Assembly: GCA_030144725.1 (NCBI GenBank)
Contig: JASKMD010000003.1
Span: 9,870,737-9,934,736 of the forward strand
DNA: 64,000 bases
Source of the DNA: Haematococcus lacustris
Taxonomy: Eukaryota > Chlorophyta > Chlorophyceae > Chlamydomonadales > Haematococcaceae
Direction of reading: 5' to 3'
A program made the translations under genes and the position numbers. Of this stretch, positions 54,801 to 64,000 are shown one piece after another. The notes beneath the pieces were generated by a model. That model ran no database searches, had not been told where the DNA came from, and was given only the letters and a program-made list of their open reading frames with translations. Position 1 is the stretch's first letter; every line of letters starts with the position of its first letter.

Positions 54801-57800
54801 AAGGCCTGCCTACCAGGGTGACCAGCACCGTGGCCCTCACTCGGGCCTACGTTGGAGTGGACCACTAGTGCTGAGACGGCTCGCCAGGGTGACCAACAAC
54901 AGGCCAGGCCGGGCCCTACAGGCTAGGTATGACTGCCTGCTGCACCTTTCTGCCTGCAGGTTGAGGCCGACGCACTGGTGCTGGCCAGCCTGCTGCAGGT
55001 GCAGGATGCGGTGATCGCCAGCGGCAGGGCTCGTGCCCCTCACGTGGTTGCCAAAGTGCACCGATTTGGCACCATGCAGGTAAGCAGCTGCTGCCAGCCA
55101 TAGGCACACCCCAACAACCCCCTGCCCAAACATCGTCACCTAGCACCTGTCTGTGTGTGTGAGTGTATTTGTGAAAGCAGGCGATTAGGTTGCAAGTGGC
55201 TCCTTATCACATGGTGTGTTGCCCCATGTCAGGGCCCCTGGCCCCTGGCATGTGGTACCTGAAGCTGGGGCATGTGCACCTTAGCTGCACTGTTGCTGGG
55301 CTGCTGTCGCTCAGGTCATCAACCAGTACTTTGACATGCTGTACCCCAAGCAGCCTGTGGCCCCCCGGTCGCACCCAGTGCCAGCACACCAGGCCCTGCA
55401 GCCCCAGAAGCCAGCACCTGCGACCCCCCTGGCCCTATCCCGCTTGTGGCACATCCCTGAGAGTGTGCTGCTGGAGGCTCAGGAGATACAGGCGGCGGCT
55501 GCGGTCAGCAAGCTGGCTGGGAAAGGCCCTGGTAGCAGCAGCCTTTCCCTGGGCAGCACTCCCGTCCCAGTGGGAACGGCAGCGGGGGGGCCAGCAGCAG
55601 GAGGTATGACGGCAGCGGGGCCAGTGTCAGCAGCAGGGCTGCAGGGCAGCAGCGCGGTCACTGGGGCAGCAGGTGTAGTGCAGGGTACAGAGCCGCATAG
55701 CAGTGCTGCCGGGGCGGGGCAGGCCAGACCAGGCCAGGTGCTAACCTCCTTGAGCAGCAGCAGCAGCAGCAGCAGCAGCAAAGGGGAGTCAGGGCAGGGT
55801 GCAGGTCACCTGGCCACTGCTCCCCACCTGGCTGCTTTGGATGTGTCGTGGCAAGCTCATCACCACGCCAACTGGGCAGCGACCATGGACCTCGTGGCCA
55901 GCCCAGCAGCCTCTGCCCTAGTGCCTGCACTGTGTGGGCACGGTGCTGCTCCCAGCCAGCTCCCCTGCAAGCCAGCTGCTGTTGCACCCGCCACAGCCAG
56001 CTCGCCTACCTCCACCCGGCCCTGGGCCAACCTGTTTCAAGGCAGCCCTGCAGCAGACACTGGCCCAGGGGCTGTGCACAACACATTGTCAGGGGGCCCT
56101 GCCAGTCAGTGGCAGGGCGGCACTGCTCCAGCCCCAGCACCCCAACACGGGGCCCCAGTCACTGCCCCAGGGCATCAGATCTTCACTTCCACAGCCAGCC
56201 TTTCACACCCAGCGCCTCTGGCTGCCCAGCAAGCGCCAAGGCCTGGCCCTGCTTTGCAAGAGGGCCAGACAAGTAGCCACCCTTGCAGCAGCAGCAGTAG
56301 TGCGAGTCCAAGTGTAGCCCACTCTTCAAGCAGCCCTGGCATCAGCCAAACGCCTAATGACAGCAACCAAATGCCAAACTCGACTGCAGCTCCAAGCAGC
56401 ACACTGCCAGCAGCAGGGGCTGGGGCAGGCGTCAGTGCTGGTGTAGTCAGTTCAACCAGCGGCACCTCCACTGCGCCACTGGCCGTCAGCACAGCCAGCC
56501 TGCTGCCCCCCGCAGCCCTAATGCCTGCCACCATGTCAGGGTCCTCTGCTGCTCCCAACCCTACCACCAGCAGCAGCACCTCCACCATCACCACCAGCAG
56601 CGCCAGCACATCAACAGCCGCGCCTATCGCTGCTGCAGCACCACAAGTCAGCTTGCCCGCTACCACACCTGCCGCTGCAGCTGCTGTCAAAAAGGCACCA
56701 GGAGGAGCAGCAGGAGCTGCAGCCCCCCGGCCAGTTGTGGGGTCACCTATCCTCCACAGGCCTGAGGTGAGAGTGCTGCCCCACCACCCTGTGTTTCTCA
56801 GGTGTGATCAGCAGCAGGAGCAGCAGCAGCAGCAGCAGTACATGGCATTTGCCAATGAGGCAGCAGCAGTAGCACATGGCACTGCCAGTATATGTTATGT
56901 GTCCCTCCATCTAGCGTACGCTGCTATGTGTGGAGGGTCGGGTAGGGGTGGTGGTTTCCACTGGGTGCCCCTGGTTGCTGCTGCTGGCCCCTGCTTGTGC
57001 CCTGACCCGGCGCAGGTCTTCATGCCTGACGAGATCTCTGCGGCCCTCCTCACCCTAGTGTCGGCCCACCCCGACGTAATGCAGGCAAGCCACTTGGCGC
57101 TGACCACCCACAGGCCAGGCCAGGCCACCCCACCGCCACTGGGGAGCACAAGCTCAGCTGATCTATTGCTCCAGCAAGCCGTCCCTTGTGCAGCTGAGCT
57201 GCTGTGGTGCTTGCACAGACCTGGAGTGATGTGTGAGTTGCATGGCTCTTCCTGCGTGTTGTGGTGAGGGGTGCCTGCTTGGCTTGGCTTGCAGATCGTG
57301 CAGCAGCTGCTGACCACCCGCCAGGGCGTGGAGCTGTACCTCAGAAACCCAGCTCTCTTCAACCTCAACGAAGGCGAGGCGGGGCCCAGGGTGTGGGTGT
57401 CACAATCAGCACACACTGCCCTGCCACGTGGCCTGTGGGTGGGGTGCTGCCGCATGGACGGAGTGCTGCCCCATGGAGATGGGATACTGCCATGTGGGCG
57501 GGGTGCTGCAACACTTTAACGGGCTGCTGCAACATGGTGGTGTGCTGGCTGCCATGTGGGCGGGGTGCTGCAACATGGTGGTGTGCTGGCTGTGCTGACC
57601 GCCCACTGTGGGCTGGAGCCACGAGGTGCCTGTGTCTGGTGTGGTGCTGAGTAGTGTGCAAACGCTGGGTAGTTTGGCAAAAATCCACGCCCTGTGCAGG
57701 CGAGCGGGTGACATTTGCCGAGGTCACTGAGGCAGCCAGGCTGATGAAGCAGACGGCGCTAGGCTACATCCGGGACGGGGAGATACACCTGGTGCCGGAG

Positions 57801-57893
57801 CCTGAGCATGTGGTGTGTGTCACGCATGGTGATGAGATCATCGTGTTCTGCGATGACTTCAAGACCAAGCGAGTGGGCGGCTGGGGTAGATAG
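48851..57893 (+). CDS. CASTOR/POLLUX-type ion channel (multi-exon)
   Basis: About twenty exons; joined pieces follow the CASTOR/POLLUX/DMI1 plan. Recognised parts: membrane and pore region (VPMVLLAAVPLVLVLAAAYH at about 48926; SLAGLLLLNVSFFSGMF at 49160; AVLFGLVSDEVKRSFR at 49285), the first regulatory Rossmann domain (AIRGSGHILILNHN at 49470; QPVVIMADKPKHEM at 49735; LDIVTRS; ADTVIVLHPDSHTSQQAAEA at 51030; TALQPGVFRVWLKIL at 52235), GRTFAEVRRSFRDCIVVGY (52880), then a second half (KVIVAGAR; ELPDMVQGFADAAPE; DALVLASLLQVQDAVI at 54970). A long Ser/Ala/Thr/Pro-rich insert (55380-56760) with poly-Ser and poly-Gln follows, then MPDEISAALLTLV and a C-terminal IGYR-type domain ending GDEIIVFCDDF. 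TAG at 57891-57893. Plant relatives are nuclear-envelope or plastid-envelope cation channels. Several exon borders and the 5' end are unresolved. Confidence 0.75.
52406..52568 (+). repeat. (CCAC)n microsatellite in a channel-gene intron
   Basis: About forty uninterrupted CCAC/CCCA units within the intron that follows the exon ending LKILQQ|GTAAGC. Confidence 0.95.
53945..54028 (+). repeat. CCTGGCCTG 9-bp tandem repeat in a channel-gene intron
   Basis: Repeated CTGCCTGGC units, intronic by position. Confidence 0.85.
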
Positions 57894-58755
57894 GTTGGCG
57901 ATGCAGTTTGCATGCTTGGTGCAGGGCATGAGGTAGGTGTAGGTGCATTAGCTTATATGCCAGCTGTGACCCCTCGCTAGCATCGTTGCATGTAGTACCA
58001 CATAGGCCACACAGCACTGCTGCTGACACCACAACACATGTTGCCTCAAGTACTCATGGCTGTGGCACCCCTGCCTGTTCATGCTAAGGCACGGTCAGGA
58101 TGCATGGCTGGCTGCGGATCAGGATCCGATAGCTCTCAGACACTGAGTGTAGGCTGGTCAAGCACTCACCAACAGTGGGCTGGGCTGAATTCAGCTGAGC
58201 GTTGAGGGATGTGGGCGTGAGAGTGGGGAAGGCGCATAAGGGCAGTGAGGCGTGGTCCTCCACACCCCCTCACGAGGGTAGTAGTCTGCGGAGAGTGAAC
58301 GCCATTCATAATGATAGTCTGACACCTTGAAGACAAGTGCCACCGGCGGTGGTTGGGCTTTGGTAGGGCTTTGGGAAGGCCGCTGAATGGTGAAAGCTTC
58401 CACAGTGCTTTACACGATGTCACTTTGTCAGAATGCTGGTGGTGGGAAATGCGTGTAATACTCTAAAAGAACGTTCAGAATGCTGGTGGTGGGAAATTCC
58501 TTGGTGGTGGGAAGCTTAAATCTCTGCCGCCATGTCAGGTCAACAAAACTTATTCATCAAGGAACAACATGTCGGCCTGTGGGTAATCTCACTCAGCTAC
58601 TACAAACATGTTGTAGCATCCTCGGTCGCACTCTTGATGACTACCAACCCCACACCGGTGGCACTCTTTCCTGGGGCTAATCCCCCTTGACCACTGGGCA
58701 CCTCACCAAAACTAACAGCTTCATGCTTTGTAAGGCTCACAGCCTGCTCAAAGTA
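57894..58755. other. Intergenic with short repeats and SINE-like copy
   Basis: Downstream region of the channel gene. CAGAATGCTGGTGGTGGGAAAT occurs twice (about 58431 and 58477). A SINE-like copy occupies 58562-58699. No gene seen. Confidence 0.5.
58562..58699 (-). repeat. SINE-like dispersed repeat, copy 2
   Basis: Inverted relative to 42957-43085. Shares the A-box-like AGTGGTCAAGGGGG, CCACCGGTGTGGGGTT, GTCATCAAGAGTGCGACCGA and the AGCTGAGT-GATTACCCACAG segment. Confidence 0.55.
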
Positions 58756-58769
58756 CTAGGGCCCATGCA

Positions 58770-59504
58770 TTGTTACGGGCCCGGCCATCAATGCCCCGCC
58801 GGTACTCAGCAGCCCGGTGCAGCTTTGCCTGTCCTTAGGCAGCCGGTCATTGACCCGCTTGTAGCCCTGCTGGTACTCCCTGCCAACGGGGGGCAGAGTC
58901 TCCCTGTCCTTCCAGCTGCACAGCTCCAGGGGGCACTGCATGCTCTCCCCAATCCGCTGGAAGTTGAAGCATGCGTTGGTGTCCCGGTCCAGCCACCTGC
59001 CCCATGAGGGAGCCTGGGGTCGTGGCACTTGGCCAGGTGGGGCCTGGGCAGGGGGCTGGTCCTGAGATGGTGGAAGGGGTGGGGGGTTCTGGGCAGGGGC
59101 AGGGGGGTTGGGCGGCACCTGATGGCACCACTGCAGGCCCCGCACATACTTAGCATGTTGCAGGCTCCAGGCTGGGCGCACCAGCCGCTGGTTGACCTGG
59201 CCTGCAAGGGTACCCAGTCTTCGGGCCTAGGCCGGTCATCTGGCAGGTGCAGCTCACATGGCTGGCTGGCATGCACAGACGAGCTGACTCGGCTGGTGCG
59301 GAACTCATCCACGATCACCAGCCTGTCAGGCCTGGGATCTGTGCTGGGCCTGCTGGGCTGCTCCACCACCTTGCGAAACCCCTCCCGTACCGCCTTGGAT
59401 TTCCACCCACCCCGGCTGAAGCAGCCCGCTCCCAGGAACACCGCCACTCCCCTCTCCTGGTGGTAGTGCTGGCGTGACACCCACTTCATCCCATTCACCA
59501 CCTG
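58770..59504 (-). pseudogene. TnpB/Fanzor-like nuclease, frameshifted 3' fragment
   Basis: Exon starting just after an acceptor CTGCAG at 59505. It encodes RGVAVFLGAGCFSRGGWKSK, then LVIVDEFRTSRVSS and, after a one-base slip near 59205, a segment with GLQWC. After a long Pro-rich spacer comes GRWLDRDTNACFNFQRIGES. TnpB/Fanzor proteins carry a DE-x2-TS-x-C block with a zinc ribbon and a final RuvC box DRD-x-NAA-x-N; both blocks are visible, the last as DRDTNACFN. The zinc-ribbon Cys after TS is replaced (VSSSVH), so metal binding is probably altered. A second slip near 58825 separates the C-terminal HRAAEYRRGIDGRARNNA. RuvC-I should lie beyond the satellite, upstream. This is a decayed copy of what may be a large algal family. 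Assignment is from motif memory only. Confidence 0.5.
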
Positions 59505-59505
59505 C

Positions 59506-62500
59506 AGGTCAGGTCAGGTCAGGTCAGGTCAGGTCAGGTCAGGTCAGGTCAGGTCAGGTCAGGTCAGGTCAGGTCAGGTCAGGTCAGGTCAGGTCAGGTC
59601 AGGTCAGGTCAGGTCAGGTCAGGTCAGGTCAGGTCAGGTCAGGTCAGGTCAGGTCAGGTCAGGTCAGGTCAGGTCAGGTCAGGTCAGGTCAGGTCAGGTC
59701 AGGTCAGGTCAGGTCAGGTCAGGTCAGGTCAGGTCAGGTCAGGTCAGGTCAGGTCAGGTCAGGTCAGGTCAGGTCAGGTCAGGTGCGGTCAGGTCAGGTC
59801 AGGTGCGGTCAGGTCAGGTCAGGTGCGGTCAGGTCAGGTCAGGTGCGGTCAGGTCAGGTCAGGTGCGGTCAGGTCAGGTCAGGTGCGGTCAGGTCAGGTC
59901 AGGTGCGGTCAGGTCAGGTCAGGTGCGGTCAGGTCAGGTCAGGTGCGGTCAGGTCAGGTCAGGTGCGGTCAGGTCAGGTCAGGTGCGGTCAGGTCAGGTC
60001 AGGTGCGGTCAGGTCAGGTCAGGTGCGGTCAGGTCAGGTCAGGTGCGGTCAGGTCAGGTCAGGTGCGGTCAGGTCAGGTCAGGTGCGGTCAGGTCAGGTC
60101 AGGTGCGGTCAGGTCAGGTCAGGTGCGGTCAGGTCAGGTCAGGTGCGGTCAGGTCAGGTCAGGTGCGGTCAGGTCAGGTCAGGTGCGGTCAGGTCAGGTC
60201 AGGTGCGGTCAGGTCAGGTCAGGTGCGGTCAGGTCAGGTCAGGTCAGGTCAGGTCAGGTCAGGTCAGGTCAGGTCAGGTCAGGTCAGGTCAGGTCAGGTC
60301 AGGTCAGGTCAGGTCAGGTCAGGTCAGGTCAGGTCAGGTCAGGTCAGGTCAGGTCAGGTCAGGTCAGGTCAGGTCAGGTCAGGTCAGGTCAGGTCAGGTC
60401 AGGTCAGGTCAGGTCAGGTCAGGTCAGGTCAGGTCAGGTCAGGTCAGGTCAGGTCAGGTCAGGTCAGGTCAGGTCAGGTCAGGTCAGGTCAGGTCAGGTC
60501 AGGTCAGGTCAGGTCAGGTCAGGTCAGGTCAGGTCAGGTCAGGTCAGGTCAGGTCAGGTCAGGTCAGGTCAGGTCAGGTCAGGTCAGGTCAGGTCAGGTC
60601 AGGTCAGGTCAGGTCAGGTCAGGTCAGGTCAGGTCAGGTCAGGTCAGGTCAGGTCAGGTCAGGTCAGGTCAGGTCAGGTCAGGTCAGGTCAGGTCAGGTC
60701 AGGTCAGGTCAGGTCAGGTCAGGTCAGGTCAGGTCAGGTCAGGTCAGGTCAGGTCAGGTCAGGTCAGGTCAGGTCAGGTCAGGTCAGGTCAGGTCAGGTC
60801 AGGTCAGGTCAGGTCAGGTCAGGTCAGGTCAGGTCAGGTCAGGTCAGGTCAGGTCAGGTCAGGTCAGGTCAGGTCAGGTCAGGTCAGGTCAGGTCAGGTC
60901 AGGTCAGGTCAGGTCAGGTCAGGTCAGGTCAGGTCAGGTCAGGTCAGGTCAGGTCAGGTCAGGTCAGGTCAGGTCAGGTCAGGTCAGGTCAGGTCAGGTC
61001 AGGTCAGGTCAGGTCAGGTCAGGTCAGGTCAGGTCAGGTCAGGTCAGGTCAGGTCAGGTCAGGTCAGGTCAGGTCAGGTCAGGTCAGGTCAGGTCAGGTC
61101 AGGTCAGGTCAGGTCAGGTCAGGTCAGGTCAGGTCAGGTCAGGTCAGGTCAGGTCAGGTCAGGTCAGGTCAGGTCAGGTCAGGTCAGGTCAGGTCAGGTC
61201 AGGTCAGGTCAGGTCAGGTCAGGTCAGGTCAGGTCAGGTCAGGTCAGGTCAGGTCAGGTCAGGTCAGGTCAGGTCAGGTCAGGTCAGGTCAGGTCAGGTC
61301 AGGTCAGGTCAGGTCAGGTCAGGTCAGGTCAGGTCAGGTCAGGTCAGGTCAGGTCAGGTCAGGTCAGGTCAGGTCAGGTCAGGTCAGGTCAGGTCAGGTC
61401 AGGTCAGGTCAGGTCAGGTCAGGTCAGGTCAGGTCAGGTCAGGTCAGGTCAGGTCAGGTCAGGTCAGGTCAGGTCAGGTCAGGTCAGGTCAGGTCAGGTC
61501 AGGTCAGGTCAGGTCAGGTCAGGTCAGGTCAGGTCAGGTCAGGTCAGGTCAGGTCAGGTCAGGTCAGGTCAGGTCAGGTCAGGTCAGGTCAGGTCAGGTC
61601 AGGTCAGGTCAGGTCAGGTCAGGTCAGGTCAGGTCAGGTGCGGTCAGGTGCGGTCAGGTCAGGTGCGGTCAGGTGCGGTCAGGTCAGGTGCGGTCAGGTG
61701 CGGTCAGGTCAGGTGCGGTCAGGTGCGGTCAGGTCAGGTGCGGTCAGGTGCGGTCAGGTCAGGTGCGGTCAGGTGCGGTCAGGTCAGGTGCGGTCAGGTG
61801 CGGTCAGGTCAGGTGCGGTCAGGTGCGGTCAGGTCAGGTGCGGTCAGGTGCGGTCAGGTCAGGTGCGGTCAGGTGCGGTCAGGTCAGGTCAGGTCAGGTC
61901 AGGTCAGGTCAGGTCAGGTCAGGTCAGGTCAGGTCAGGTCAGGTCAGGTCAGGTCAGGTCAGGTCAGGTCAGGTCAGGTCAGGTCAGGTCAGGTCAGGTC
62001 AGGTCAGGTCAGGTCAGGTCAGGTCAGGTCAGGTCAGGTCAGGTCAGGTCAGGTCAGGTCAGGTCAGGTCAGGTCAGGTCAGGTCAGGTCAGGTCAGGTC
62101 AGGTCAGGTCAGGTCAGGTCAGGTCAGGTCAGGTCAGGTCAGGTCAGGTCAGGTCAGGTCAGGTCAGGTCAGGTCAGGTCAGGTCAGGTCAGGTCAGGTC
62201 AGGTCAGGTCAGGTCAGGTCAGGTCAGGTCAGGTCAGGTCAGGTCAGGTCAGGTCAGGTCAGGTCAGGTCAGGTCAGGTCAGGTCAGGTCAGGTCAGGTC
62301 AGGTCAGGTCAGGTCAGGTCAGGTCAGGTCAGGTCAGGTCAGGCCAGGCCAGGCCAGGCCAGGCCAGGCCAGGCCAGGCCAGGCCAGGCCAGGCCAGGCC
62401 AGGCCAGGCCAGGCCAGGCCAGGCCAGGCCAGGCCAGGCCAGGCCAGGCCAGGCCAGGCCAGGCCAGGCCAGGCCAGGCCAGGCCAGGCCAGGCCAGGCC

Positions 62501-63980
62501 AGGCCAGGCCAGGCCAGGCCAGGCCAGGCCAGGCCAGGCCAGGCCAGGCCAGGCCAGGCCAGGCCAGGCCAGGCCAGGCCAGGCCAGGCCAGGCCAGGCC
62601 AGGCCAGGCCAGGCCAGGCCAGGCCAGGCCAGGCCAGGCCAGGCCAGGCCAGGCCAGGCCAGGCCAGGCCAGGCCAGGCCAGGCCAGGCCAGGCCAGGCC
62701 AGGCCAGGCCAGGCCAGGCCAGGCCAGGCCAGGCCAGGCCAGGCCAGGCCAGGCCAGGCCAGGCCAGGCCAGGCCAGGCCAGGCCAGGCCAGGCCAGGCC
62801 AGGCCAGGCCAGGCCAGGCCAGGTCAGGTCAGGTCAGGTCAGGTCAGGTCAGGTCAGGTCAGGTCAGGTCAGGTCAGGTCAGGTCAGGTCAGGTCAGGTC
62901 AGGTCAGGTCAGGTCAGGTCAGGTCAGGTCAGGTCAGGTCAGGTCAGGTCAGGTCAGGTCAGGTCAGGTCAGGTCAGGTCAGGTCAGGTCAGGTCAGGTC
63001 AGGTCAGGTCAGGTCAGGTCAGGTCAGGTCAGGTCAGGTCAGGTCAGGTCAGGTCAGGTCAGGTCAGGTCAGGTCAGGTCAGGTCAGGTCAGGTCAGGTC
63101 AGGTCAGGTCAGGTCAGGTCAGGTCAGGTCAGGTCAGGTCAGGTCAGGTCAGGTCAGGTCAGGTCAGGTCAGGTCAGGTCAGGTCAGGTCAGGTCAGGTC
63201 AGGTCAGGTCAGGTCAGGTCAGGTCAGGTCAGGTCAGGTCAGGTCAGGTCAGGTCAGGTCAGGTCAGGTCAGGTCAGGTCAGGTCAGGTCAGGTCAGGTC
63301 AGGTCAGGTCAGGTCAGGTCAGGTCAGGTCAGGTCAGGTCAGGTCAGGTCAGGTCAGGTCAGGTCAGGTCAGGTCAGGTCAGGTCAGGTCAGGTCAGGTC
63401 AGGTCAGGTCAGGTCAGGTCAGGTCAGGTCAGGTCAGGTCAGGTCAGGTCAGGTCAGGTCAGGTCAGGTCAGGTCAGGTCAGGTCAGGTCAGGTCAGGTC
63501 AGGTCAGGTCAGGTCAGGTCAGGTCAGGTCAGGTCAGGTCAGGTCAGGTCAGGTCAGGTCAGGTCAGGTCAGGTCAGGTCAGGTCAGGTCAGGTCAGGTC
63601 AGGTCAGGTCAGGTCAGGTCAGGTCAGGTCAGGTCAGGTCAGGTCAGGTCAGGTCAGGTCAGGTCAGGTCAGGTCAGGTCAGGTCAGGTCAGGTCAGGTC
63701 AGGTCAGGTCAGGTCAGGTCAGGTCAGGTCAGGTCAGGTCAGGTCAGGTCAGGTCAGGTCAGGTCAGGTCAGGTCAGGTCAGGTCAGGTCAGGTCAGGTC
63801 AGGTCAGGTCAGGTCAGGTCAGGTCAGGTCAGGTCAGGTCAGGTCAGGTCAGGTCAGGTCAGGTCAGGTCAGGTCAGGTCAGGTCAGGTCAGGTCAGGTC
63901 AGGTCAGGTCAGGTCAGGTCAGGTCAGGTCAGGTCAGGTCAGGTCAGGTCAGGTCAGGTCAGGTCAGGTCAGGTCAGGTC
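59506..63980 (+). repeat. AGGTC pentanucleotide satellite, 4475 bp
   Basis: About 895 units of AGGTC with almost no point variation, except in three internally homogeneous blocks. Block 1 (59781-60240) is 23 copies of a 20-bp unit AGGTGCGGTCAGGTCAGGTC; block 2 (61636-61885) is ten copies of a 25-bp unit with two AGGTGCGGTC; block 3 (62341-62820) is 96 copies of AGGCC. It abuts the intron acceptor of the Fanzor-like exon and ends 20 bases before the window end. Confidence 0.98.
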
Positions 63981-64000
63981 AAATGGCTCGAAAAAATGTA
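63981..64000. other. Sequence beyond the satellite
   Basis: Twenty unique bases (AAATGGCTCGAAAAAATGTA). Too short to assign. Confidence 0.3.

Noticed and set aside
59506..63980. CRISPR array or telomere
   Set aside because: Five-base units without spacers; unit does not match known telomere repeats (TTTTAGGG/TTAGGG types).

Overview
The window looks like nuclear DNA of a green alga, most likely a chlamydomonadalean chlorophyte (a Haematococcus-like genome is my best guess, by inference). The reasons are intron-rich genes with GT-AG and some GC-AG introns, a TGTAA poly(A)-type signal, plant-type genes (an FKBP17-like isomerase and a CASTOR/POLLUX-like channel), APE+RLE 'Dualen/RandI'-type LINEs of the kind described from Chlamydomonas, and very heavy simple-sequence content. 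There is no prokaryotic signature.

Positions 1-33750 are mobile-element territory. Two distantly related non-LTR retrotransposons lie head to head: element A on the minus strand (1 to about 10840, cut by the window edge, broken by frameshifts) and element B on the plus strand (about 15681 to 33750, open reading frame intact). Both encode, in order: a small hydrophobic-leader protein, a 2A ribosome-skipping peptide, two tandem Josephin-like cysteine protease domains, a PCNA-box-like motif, an APE endonuclease, a reverse transcriptase, a PHD finger, an RNase H, and a CCHC plus restriction-like (RLE) endonuclease. This 2A / double protease / two-endonuclease architecture is the most exciting thing in the window. 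Between the two elements lies a separate multi-exon gene of unknown function with an RGG box (11508-15378); its phase-consistent introns happen to remain open, so it merges into one artificial 4.6-thousand-codon frame.

Element B is shown twice around a 500-N scaffold gap (24355-24854): 24855-27804 repeats 21028-23977 almost exactly, which looks like two haplotypes joined end to end. The second copy carries a 4.93-kb insertion (27805-32731) with about 20-bp terminal inverted repeats. Inside the insertion are a Ty3/gypsy-like gag, an amber codon, an aspartic protease and the beginning of a reverse transcriptase, followed by minisatellites.

Positions 33750-58750 hold host genes: a truncated secreted-type protein (-), a Gln-rich coiled-coil gene with one internal stop (+), a hotdog-fold thioesterase (-), an FKBP17-like chloroplast prolyl isomerase (+), an LRRC72-like leucine-rich-repeat protein (-), an unknown 364-residue frame (+) and a long multi-exon CASTOR/POLLUX-type ion channel (+). 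Small repeats include an inverted duplicate of one channel exon and two copies of a SINE-like sequence.

Positions 58750-64000 hold the 3' part of a frameshifted TnpB/Fanzor-like gene (-). Its intron acceptor abuts a 4475-bp AGGTC pentanucleotide array that has three internal variant blocks and runs nearly to the window end.
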